Shown: positions 1 through 5,723 of the stretch, one piece after another
Position numbering within the stretch: position 1 is the stretch's first letter
Layout: every line of letters starts with the position of its first letter
From: a bacterium
GTDB taxonomy: Bacteria > Patescibacteriota > Minisyncoccia > Minisyncoccales > UBA10102
NCBI GenBank assembly: GCA_030699255.1
Contig: JAUYJR010000011.1
Coordinates: 1 to 8,626 of the forward strand
DNA: 8,626 nt
Direction of reading: 5' to 3'
Notes under the pieces: model-generated
Databases searched by the model: none
Seen by the model: only the letters and a program-made list of their open reading frames with translations
What the model was told of the DNA's origin: nothing
Position numbers and translations under genes: made by a program

Positions 1-2
1 TG

Positions 3-1307
3 CGATCTGGCTTGGAGGATCAGATTTTGGCTGAACAGGAGAGCGCGGCTCACGAAGCGGCGGACCGAGTTCAGGAGTTTATGCGTTCAAAAATTCAGAA
101 TCTCATTGTTCACTCTCAAGCTCCTTCTGTGTTTCGCTACATAGAGACGGGAGAAGGGAGAGATGACGCGTACCTTCAGCTTTCCGTTCTTTTGCGGCAA
201 TATCGGGATGTTCAAGACGTGAGCCTGCTTAATAGAGACGGCAGAGAAACTGCCCGCATGTCTTTGGATCATACTTTTGAAGACAAGGAGTTGGTTTCTC
301 GCCGTCATGAGGCGGACTTTATCTTTCCGTTCTTCCGTTACGGGCTTGAATATATTGGTCCTGTGGTGTTCTCTTCTGAGGGCAAACCCATGGTGAATAT
401 TTCGGTTCCAATTACCACGCTTCTTAGTAACCGTAATGATGTGGGTGAATCCGGAGAAATTTTTGGAGTTCTTGTGGCTCGCGTGAGCTTGGAAGATATT
501 CTCCGTTCCGTCTCTCGTTTCCAAGTTGGAAGTCAGGGGTATGTATATATTGTAGATGATCAACATCGTATTGTTGCTCACCCCGATCCTCTTATGGCGC
601 AGGGAGACTTTGATGCCTCTCAGGTAGAAGTGATCCAGCGCCATATTGAGCAACAAGAACGTCTCCAGCAAGAAGGGAAGAGGCAGACAACCACTCTTGT
701 TACCGATCGGGGAAAAAGTGAGTTGGGCGTTGATGTTCTTGCAACACACATTTACCTTCCCACACTTGGGTTTGGCGTTGTAATGCAACAACCAATTAAG
801 AAGGCGCTTGCTCCAATAGCAAATGTGCAGAGTTTTGCACTCCTCCTCTTTATAGGGGGAGTGAGCGTGGCAATTATTGCAAGCGTATGGCTTGCGGGCC
901 GTCTTGTTTCTCCCGTTCAGCAACTACACGCGGGAATAGAGCAGGTGCGACAGGGCAACGCGTCTTACAGAGCTCAGATAAACACAAAAGATGAAATTCA
1001 GGATCTGGCTCGGGCGTTTAACCATATGCTTGATGAGGTTGAGGTGTCAAAGACTGAGCTCCAGGAGTCCGAGTCGATACTCAAGATACGCGTGTTAGCT
1101 CGTACTAGGGAGTTGCAGGAGCTGACAAAAAGCCTAGATAGAAAAGTAAAGGAAAAGACAAAAGAGCTTGAGTCAAAAGTGAAAGAGCTGGAGAAGTTCA
1201 ATAAGCTTGCCGTGAAGCGCGAACTCAAAACGATTGAGCTCAAGAGAGAGCTTAGTCAGGCAAAGAAGAAGCAAGACCCTTCATCTAGTCAAGAACAATC
1301 ATCATAA
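3..1307 (+). CDS. Cache-HAMP transmembrane sensor protein, 5'-truncated by the window edge
   Basis: The frame is open from the first bases to TAA at 1305-1307. A TTG at 12 could start it, but the family normally begins with a first transmembrane helix that is missing here, so the true start is probably upstream of the window. Counting from the codon at 12, residues about 20-260 form an extracytoplasmic Cache-type ligand-binding region, with the typical GSQGYVYIVDDQHRIVAHPDP stretch near 173-193. Residues about 274-296 are a hydrophobic transmembrane helix, and about 293-347 form a HAMP linker (LVSPVQQL, then DEIQDLARAFNHML). From about 345 to 420 the protein is a highly charged coiled coil, followed by a Ser/Gln-rich tail. 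No histidine kinase, GGDEF or methyl-accepting domain follows, so it receives a signal but carries no recognisable output. The FNKLAVKRELKTIELKREL segment resembles linkers I associate with CPR sensor proteins (from memory, not searched). It lies three bases before the antiporter gene and probably shares its transcript. The ligand is unknown. Confidence 0.85.
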   Translation, partial: RSGLEDQILAEQESAAHEAADRVQEFMRSKIQNLIVHSQAPSVFRYIETGEGRDDAYLQLSVLLRQYRDVQDVSLLNRDGRETARMSLDHTFEDKELVSRRHEADFIFPFFRYGLEYIGPVVFSSEGKPMVNISVPITTLLSNRNDVGESGEIFGVLVARVSLEDILRSVSRFQVGSQGYVYIVDDQHRIVAHPDPLMAQGDFDASQVEVIQRHIEQQERLQQEGKRQTTTLVTDRGKSELGVDVLATHIYLPTLGFGVVMQQPIKKALAPIANVQSFALLLFIGGVSVAIIASVWLAGRLVSPVQQLHAGIEQVRQGNASYRAQINTKDEIQDLARAFNHMLDEVEVSKTELQESESILKIRVLARTRELQELTKSLDRKVKEKTKELESKVKELEKFNKLAVKRELKTIELKRELSQAKKKQDPSSSQEQSS

Positions 1308-1310
1308 GAA

Positions 1311-2963
1311 ATGGAAACGGGAATTTTTGAACTAGCTCTTGTGTTTTCAATTGCGGCCGTACTTGGGGTGGCAGCTGTGGTGTTGCGCCAGCCCCTGGTG
1401 CTTGCTTACCTGGCAACGGGAGCTGTGATAGGGTTTTTTAATATCTTTCATATTGCGGACAGGGAGATATTTTCGGTATTTGCGGATCTTGGCATTATGT
1501 TTCTTCTCTTTCTGGTGGGCATGGAGATGAACTATACCTCTCTGCGAAAAGTGGGGGGAGTCTCTCTTCTTGTTGGCCTGGGCCAAATTCTCTTTACCGC
1601 TTTTTTTGGATTTTTTATTGCAAGCTCCCTGGGATTTGTTGCGATTCACGCGTTCTACATTGCAATAGCCCTCACGTTTTCCAGCACTATTATTATTGTA
1701 AAACTCCTTTCTGACAGAAAAGCCCTTCAAAGTTTGTACGGAAAAATCAGTATTGGGTTTCTGCTGGTTCAAGACGTGGTGGCAATTCTTGCCCTCATTA
1801 TTGTAGCTGGCATTGGAGAGCACGGATCGGTTAATATACCTCAGCTTGCGGCAAGCGTTTTCTGGGGCGCTGCGTTGTTTGTTGTCATGATGGTGCTGGG
1901 TCGCACCATTTTGCCACGCATCTTTGATATGATAGCTCGCTCCCAAGAACTCCTCTTTCTCCTGAGTCTTTCTTGGGTTTTTCTTGTTGCTGCCATTGTT
2001 AGCACTTTTGGATTTTCTATTGAGATTGCCGGATTTTTGGCGGGTATTGCATTGGCAAATTCTTCCGAACACTTTCAGATTGCTCATCGTATCAAGCCCT
2101 TGCGGGACTTCTTTATTCTGGTGTTCTTTGCCATTCTTGGAGCGTCTCTGGTGCTCTATGAGATTTCAGCGCTCTGGCTTCCTATTCTCGTTCTCTCTCT
2201 ATTTGTACTGATTGGGAATCCGCTCATTGTTATGGCCATTATGGGAGCGTTGGGATACCGCAAGAAGACAAGTTTTTTGGCGGGCATTACGGTGGCTCAA
2301 ATCTCGGAGTTTAGCTTGATTCTTGCCGTACTTGGATACCGTATGGGGCATATTCCGGATGAAGTTGTGGGCGTTATATCAACCGTTGGCGTTATAACCA
2401 TTACGGTCTCCACCTACCTTATAACTCATGGAGAAAAAGTATTTGAATTCTTCTCTCCCATTCTTGGAATCTTTGAAAGAAAAAACTACAAACGAGATGA
2501 AGCATTTGGCGAGCAGGGAAGCTCCATTATTCTGATAGGGCACGACCGTACCGGAAAATCTATTGCCTCACATCTTCCAAAAGAAGAAACATTGCTGGTG
2601 GATTTTAACCCTGATGTTATTGCGGATCTTAGATCTCATGGATTCAGATGCGTGTTTGGCGATGCCTCGGATCCCGATATTGCGGAGACCGTTGATTTCT
2701 CATCTGTTAATCTCATTATCTCAACAGCTCCCATGCTGGAAGACAACCTGAGCCTCCTTGCCGTTATTAGGAGTCTGCCTCAACCGCCTCTGGTAATTGT
2801 TAGAGCGGAAACAGAAGAAGACGCAAAAAAATTGGAGCGTGAAGGAGCAGATTACATCTTTATTCCTCTCTTGTATTCAGGAGAGCATTTAGGGAAGGCA
2901 ATCTCTCGTTCTCGGGGAGATTTTACTCTTCTCTTGAGCGCTCTAAAAGGAGGCACCATGTAA
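1311..2963 (+). CDS. Kef-like CPA2 cation/proton antiporter with C-terminal TrkA-N (RCK_N) domain
   Basis: This 550-residue membrane protein belongs to the monovalent cation:proton antiporter-2 family, which exchanges K+ or Na+ for H+ across the cytoplasmic membrane. Residues about 5-372 contain roughly a dozen hydrophobic helices. The family's ion-site motif is visible as QDVVA at 154-158, and the conserved TFSSTIIIVKLL stretch lies at 122-132. After a linker at about 373-404, residues 405-520 form a Rossmann-type TrkA-N regulatory domain (SIILIGHDRTG, then DFNPDVIADL, FGDASDPDIAE and IVRAETEEDA). The usual second glycine of GxGxxG is Asp412, so nucleotide binding may differ. No RCK_C domain follows. 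The ATG start lies three bases after the sensor stop, with no Shine-Dalgarno sequence, which suggests co-transcription and translational coupling. The transported ion cannot be read from the sequence, and glutathione gating as in KefB/KefC is not implied. Confidence 0.93.
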   Translation: METGIFELALVFSIAAVLGVAAVVLRQPLVLAYLATGAVIGFFNIFHIADREIFSVFADLGIMFLLFLVGMEMNYTSLRKVGGVSLLVGLGQILFTAFFGFFIASSLGFVAIHAFYIAIALTFSSTIIIVKLLSDRKALQSLYGKISIGFLLVQDVVAILALIIVAGIGEHGSVNIPQLAASVFWGAALFVVMMVLGRTILPRIFDMIARSQELLFLLSLSWVFLVAAIVSTFGFSIEIAGFLAGIALANSSEHFQIAHRIKPLRDFFILVFFAILGASLVLYEISALWLPILVLSLFVLIGNPLIVMAIMGALGYRKKTSFLAGITVAQISEFSLILAVLGYRMGHIPDEVVGVISTVGVITITVSTYLITHGEKVFEFFSPILGIFERKNYKRDEAFGEQGSSIILIGHDRTGKSIASHLPKEETLLVDFNPDVIADLRSHGFRCVFGDASDPDIAETVDFSSVNLIISTAPMLEDNLSLLAVIRSLPQPPLVIVRAETEEDAKKLEREGADYIFIPLLYSGEHLGKAISRSRGDFTLLLSALKGGTM

Positions 2964-2964
2964 G

Positions 2965-2992
2965 TTGCGGGACTTTTGAGAGCTGGTATGAT
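2965..2992 (+). promoter_or_regulatory. Probable extended -10 promoter of rarA
   Basis: In the 35-base gap after the antiporter stop, an extended -10 element TGGTATGAT lies at 2984-2992 (hexamer TATGAT 2987-2992, five of six consensus bases). A weak -35 (TTGCGG, 2965-2970) lies 16 bases upstream of the hexamer. The hexamer ends six bases before the rarA ATG at 2999, so transcription would start at or next to the A of that ATG. The only SD-like string here, GAGGG at 2993-2997, is one base from the ATG, too close to work normally. Confidence 0.55.
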
Positions 2993-2998
2993 GAGGGT

Positions 2999-4207
2999 AT
3001 GAACCTTGCTTCCCGCATGCGGCCGGCATCCCTGCAAGAATTTGCGGGACAGAGACACCTGCTTGATAAAGGCAAGGTGCTTGCTGTTTTAGTAGAGAAA
3101 GGCGCCTTCTCATCTCTAATTTTTTGGGGTCCTCCGGGATCTGGAAAAACAACGCTCGCCCAGCTTCTGGCGTCTTCTCTTAGTGCTGAATTCCATCAGC
3201 TTTCAGCTGTTTTGATGGGCAAAAAAGAGCTCATGCGAATTGTAGGGGAGGCGGAACTGGCAAGAGAACGGGGGATTCCTACTGTCTTGTTTGTTGATGA
3301 GATTCATCGGTGGAACAAGGCGCAACAAGATGCCCTTCTACCACACGTGGAGAGTTCTCTTATTACGCTCATTGGAGCCACAACCGAGAATCCTTCATTT
3401 GAGGTGGTGGGTCCTCTGTTGTCTCGGTGCAGAGTTCTGCAACTCTACAAGCTTAGAGAGGAAGACTTGGAGGAGATCTTAAACCGAACTCTGTCTGATA
3501 ATACAAGGGGATTGGGAGGGCAAGGCATTACCCTTTCTCAAGACGCCAAGACAATACTCCTGGCTCTCTCTGGAGGAGACGCAAGAGTTATGCTTAACGC
3601 GCTAGAAGCTGCTTTGTCTCACAGCTCCTCTATTTCTCAAGAAATTATTTTAGAGGTGTTTCAGAAAAAAGGAGGGTTGTATGACAAAAAGGGAGACGAG
3701 CACTACAACATGGCAAGCGCGTTTATTAAATCTCTGCGAGGATCTGATCCCGACGCGGCTCTCTACTACCTTATGCGTATGTTAGAAGGAGGAGAAGATC
3801 CTTTGTTTCTTGCCCGCCGTATGGTTATTTTTGCCTCGGAAGATATTGGATTACGGGACAGAGCTGCTCTTACGCAGGCGCAGTCCGCGTTTCAGGCAGT
3901 GCATACTGTTGGCATGCCGGAGGCTCAGCTGATTTTGGGGCACATGGCAATTCTCTTGGCTACCCTGCCAAAATCACGCGCGGTTGTAAACGCGGTGGAT
4001 CGGGCAAAAGAAGCAGTTGCTGATTACCTTAACGAACCTATTCCCTTGCATCTTCGCAATGCGCCAACCAAACTCATGAAAGACCTTGGATACGCAAAAG
4101 AGTACGAGTGGTCGGAAGGCTATGTGGGACCAAAGAAAAAAGACCAGTCGTTTTTGCCAGACAAGCTCAAGGGAAAAGTGTTTTTTAAAAAAGAAGATGT
4201 TGGCTAG
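2999..4207 (+). CDS. rarA: RarA/MgsA-type replication-associated AAA+ ATPase
   Basis: This 402-residue protein has the full RarA/MgsA/WRNIP1 architecture, and its family members are recombination and replication-fork maintenance ATPases acting at stalled forks. The N-terminus MNLASRMRPASLQEFAGQRHL matches the family start (LAxRMRPxxLxEFxGQ), which fixes ATG 2999. Walker A is GPPGSGKT at residues 44-51, Walker B is LFVDEIHR at 97-104, and sensor 1 is GATTENPSF at 126-134. SRCRVL at 142-147 contains the likely arginine finger, and GGDARVMLNALE is the sensor-2 region. The C-terminal clamp-loader-like MgsA domain is intact, with ASEDIG, GMPEAQ, PKSRAVV and HLRNAPTKLMK. The family's usual Phe after DEIHR is Trp105, a mild substitution. 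It appears to have its own promoter and overlaps the convergent obgE gene by four bases. Confidence 0.96.
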   Translation: MNLASRMRPASLQEFAGQRHLLDKGKVLAVLVEKGAFSSLIFWGPPGSGKTTLAQLLASSLSAEFHQLSAVLMGKKELMRIVGEAELARERGIPTVLFVDEIHRWNKAQQDALLPHVESSLITLIGATTENPSFEVVGPLLSRCRVLQLYKLREEDLEEILNRTLSDNTRGLGGQGITLSQDAKTILLALSGGDARVMLNALEAALSHSSSISQEIILEVFQKKGGLYDKKGDEHYNMASAFIKSLRGSDPDAALYYLMRMLEGGEDPLFLARRMVIFASEDIGLRDRAALTQAQSAFQAVHTVGMPEAQLILGHMAILLATLPKSRAVVNAVDRAKEAVADYLNEPIPLHLRNAPTKLMKDLGYAKEYEWSEGYVGPKKKDQSFLPDKLKGKVFFKKEDVG

Positions 4208-5169
4208 GAGCGCCCAAGCTTTTTCTCTTCCGCGTGGGTAAAAATGGATTTTAGGTGTTCCATACCTTGGTTTGAGAGAATAGAGAGGGGAGTGGCATCT
4301 ATTCCCATCTGCTTGATTTTTTGCTCAAGCTCTTGTTCGGAAACGCAGTCGCTCTTGCTCATAAATACGTACTCCTCTTTTTTGAGCAGAGCAGGGTTAT
4401 ATTGTTCCAACTCTTTTCTTATGAGATGGTAGTCTTCCTTTGGATTTGAGGACTCTGCTGAAACAAGATGGATAAGTATTGAGGTTCGCTCAACGTGTCG
4501 CAAAAATTTTAAGCCAAGTCCTTTCCCTTGAGAGGCGCCCTCAATAATTCCGGGAATATCGGCCAAGACTAGGCTTTGGTATACCCCAAGATTTGGTTCA
4601 AGTGTGGTAAAGGGATAGTTTGCCACCTTGCTGTTTGCGCGAGTTAATTCATTGAGCAGGCTTGACTTCCCCGCGTTTGGCAGACCAATAATACCAATAT
4701 CCGCAATGAGTTTAAGCTCAAGACGAATCGTTGCTTCTTTTCCTTTTTCCCCTTCCTCTCGTTCTTCGGGAGTTGTGTTGGTGGATGATCGAAAAAGGAA
4801 GTTTCCCTTTCCTCCTTTGCCTCCTCTGGCAACGGGAATGAGCTGTCCAATGGTGGTTATCTCCCGAGTTTCTCCCGTTGCAAGATTATGAATAACAGTT
4901 CCAACGGGAACTTTTCGAATGGCATCTTCTCCGGCTCTTCCATCTCTTAGTTTCTGTCTTCCTTCTTCTCCGTTACCTGCCTGAACATTTTTTTGAAAAC
5001 GAAAGGCTCGAAGAGCTCCAATGTCCTCTGTTCCTTGTAGGTATACGTCTCCTCCCTTTCCTCCGCTCCCTCCTGTGGGGCCCAGCGTCATCTTGGTTCT
5101 GCTAAACGCAACAGTTCCAGCTCCTCCGGTTCCCGCTGTAACCTCTATGGTAATGTCATCTATAAGCAT
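4204..5169 (-). CDS. obgE: Obg family ribosome-associated GTPase
   Basis: Obg/CgtA is an essential GTPase that binds the large ribosomal subunit and acts in its assembly and in stress signalling. I place the start at the ATG whose first base is 5169, giving MLIDDITIEVTAGTGGAGTV, the typical first strand of the glycine-rich Obg fold, and a protein of 321 residues. Residues 1-158 form the Obg domain (PTGGSGGKGGDVYL, VPVGTVI, ARGGKGGKGN). The G domain follows: G1 GLPNAGKSS at 162-170, switch region YPFTTLEPNLG at 185-195, G3 DIPG at 204-207 then IIEGASQGKGLG, G4 SKSD at 271-274, and G5 SILSN at 296-300. G4 has Ser in place of Asn in NKxD. There is no C-terminal extension beyond the G domain. An upstream in-frame extension to 5298 exists but does not look like Obg. 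The stop codon shares CTAG (4204-4207) with that of rarA. Confidence 0.96.
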   Translation of the reverse strand: MLIDDITIEVTAGTGGAGTVAFSRTKMTLGPTGGSGGKGGDVYLQGTEDIGALRAFRFQKNVQAGNGEEGRQKLRDGRAGEDAIRKVPVGTVIHNLATGETREITTIGQLIPVARGGKGGKGNFLFRSSTNTTPEEREEGEKGKEATIRLELKLIADIGIIGLPNAGKSSLLNELTRANSKVANYPFTTLEPNLGVYQSLVLADIPGIIEGASQGKGLGLKFLRHVERTSILIHLVSAESSNPKEDYHLIRKELEQYNPALLKKEEYVFMSKSDCVSEQELEQKIKQMGIDATPLSILSNQGMEHLKSIFTHAEEKKLGRS

Positions 5170-5175
5170 AGGTAT

Positions 5176-5204
5176 GGTATACGGTATTCCGCGTAAAGTA
5201 GCAA
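5176..5204 (-). promoter_or_regulatory. Probable obgE promoter
   Basis: On the minus strand a -35-like TTGCTA (5204 down to 5199, four of six consensus bases) and a -10-like TATACC (5181 down to 5176, four of six) are separated by 17 bases. The -10 ends six bases before the obgE ATG (first base 5169), so the mRNA would begin at or beside the start codon. No Shine-Dalgarno sequence lies upstream of that ATG. The hexamers are modest matches; the correct spacing and lack of an SD make the case. The rest of the 181-base divergent gap to the RRM gene (5170-5350) shows no convincing gene, only an 8-base CACGCGTG palindrome at 5296-5303. Confidence 0.4.
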
Positions 5205-5336
5205 GAAAAAGCCAACTCTTGACTTTTCTAAAGGAAGTGGTACCTTGTTGATAAGTGTTAGGTGTTTCCCCCATGGCAGCCTCCTGCAAAGGGCGCACGC
5301 GTGGTTCAAGGAAGAGGTCGCCCTAGCACCAAAATG

Positions 5337-5342
5337 TAAAGT
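5337..5342 (+). promoter_or_regulatory. Possible -10 element of the RRM gene
   Basis: TAAAGT (four of six consensus bases) lies eight bases before the ATG at 5351, and no Shine-Dalgarno sequence lies between them. No good -35 is visible at the right distance. A promoter must lie in this gap because the upstream gene is divergent, but this exact box is a weak candidate. Confidence 0.25.
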
Positions 5343-5350
5343 TTTCGATC

Positions 5351-5620
5351 ATGACAAAAAGACTCTACGTAGGAGGTCTGCCATTCCGCTCAACGGAAGA
5401 TGCCGTGCGAGACGAGTTCTCCAAGGCAGGAACCGTGGAATCTGTTTCTATCATCACCGATCGATTCTCAGGACGATCCCGAGGATTTGGATTTGTGGAG
5501 ATGGCTACAGAGGAAGAGGCAAAAAAAGCAATCGAGATGTTTGACGGACAGGACTTTGATGGAAGAAAGCTGACCGTAAACGAAGCGAAAGAGCCTCAGG
5601 GCCAGCGCGACGCCAGATAG
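5351..5620 (+). CDS. Small RRM-domain RNA-binding protein
   Basis: This 89-residue protein is almost entirely one RNA recognition motif. RNP2 is LYVGGL at residues 5-10 and RNP1 is RGFGFVEM at 44-51, with the aromatic residues that stack on RNA bases (Tyr6, Phe46, Phe48) present. The remaining fold elements follow: helix 1 TEDAVRDEFSKAG, helix 2 TEEEAKKAIEMF, and strand 4 KLTVNEA. A short polar tail (KEPQGQRDAR) ends it. Bacterial stand-alone RRM proteins of this size, such as cyanobacterial Rbp proteins, bind RNA and are often cold- or stress-responsive; a specific target here is unknown. It is divergent from obgE, is a single-gene unit, and is followed 17 bases later by a strong terminator. 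The ATG lacks an SD sequence, but the domain begins immediately, so the start is secure. Confidence 0.95.
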   Translation: MTKRLYVGGLPFRSTEDAVRDEFSKAGTVESVSIITDRFSGRSRGFGFVEMATEEEAKKAIEMFDGQDFDGRKLTVNEAKEPQGQRDAR

Positions 5621-5637
5621 CCGATTGTTTCTCACGG

Positions 5638-5673
5638 AGGAGCCGTCTCAAACGAGGCGGCTTTTCCTTTTTT
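5638..5673 (+). terminator. Rho-independent terminator of the RRM gene
   Basis: GCCGTCTC (5642-5649) pairs with GAGGCGGC (5654-5661) around an AAAC loop, giving an eight-pair stem with one G-T wobble. The right arm runs straight into TTTTCCTTTTTT (5662-5673), and the stem can extend outward by A-T and G-T pairs. It lies 17 bases after the RRM stop codon and just ahead of the next promoter. Confidence 0.9.
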
Positions 5674-5683
5674 CTATTTTGCG

Positions 5684-5692
5684 TGATATATT
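5684..5692 (+). promoter_or_regulatory. Probable extended -10 promoter of the P-type ATPase gene
   Basis: TGATATATT at 5684-5692 fits an extended -10 (TG, one base, then TATATT, five of six consensus bases). There is no clear -35; the T-rich tail of the preceding terminator occupies that place. The hexamer ends six bases before the ATG at 5699, which opens a six-codon mini-ORF, and 31 bases before the pump's ATG at 5724. Confidence 0.5.
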
Positions 5693-5698
5693 GAGCGC

Positions 5699-5719
5699 AT
5701 GAATATTGACGGGAACTGA
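5699..5719 (+). CDS. Possible six-codon leader mini-ORF (MNIDGN)
   Basis: ATG at 5699 is followed by five sense codons and TGA at 5717-5719, encoding MNIDGN. The ATG is six bases after the extended -10 hexamer, where a leaderless transcript would begin. The stop lies four bases before the pump start codon at 5724. Its position suits a leader whose translation delivers ribosomes to the pump gene, but so short an ORF can occur by chance. Confidence 0.2.
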   Translation: MNIDGN

Positions 5720-5723
5720 TACT

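Noticed and set aside
87..923. Long minus-strand ORF of 278 codons opposite the sensor gene
   Set aside because: It is fully antisense to a clear Cache-HAMP protein, and its translation is low-complexity and without domain features, so it is a shadow ORF.
1347..2087. Minus-strand ORF of 246 codons opposite the antiporter
   Set aside because: It is the complement of hydrophobic helix codons, giving a Lys/Asn/Gln-rich translation with no domain, a typical shadow.
3681..3785. Out-of-frame ORF in rarA with an AAGGAGG six bases upstream
   Set aside because: It is about 34 codons, fully inside rarA, and has no domain features. The SD-like string is explained by the Lys-Gly-Gly codons of rarA.
4200..4217. 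Weak hairpin followed by TTTTT at the rarA/obgE junction as a terminator
   Set aside because: It has only five pairs with a bulged C and a seven-base loop, and two bases separate it from the T-run. It is too weak to call, though it is the only terminator-like structure at the junction.
5170..5298. In-frame N-terminal extension of obgE by 43 codons to an upstream ATG
   Set aside because: The Obg fold begins at MLIDD. The extension has no Obg-like sequence, overlaps the probable promoter, and would make the protein start unlike the family.
5296..5303. CACGCGTG palindrome between obgE and the RRM gene as an operator
   Set aside because: It is a single eight-base palindrome without a second copy or known regulator nearby, and is expected by chance at this scale.
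5706..5723. TTG start six codons upstream for the P-type ATPase
   Set aside because: The ATG at 5724 gives the natural N-terminus, and the extra residues (MTGTDT) resemble nothing in the family. TTG also has no SD or fitting promoter distance.
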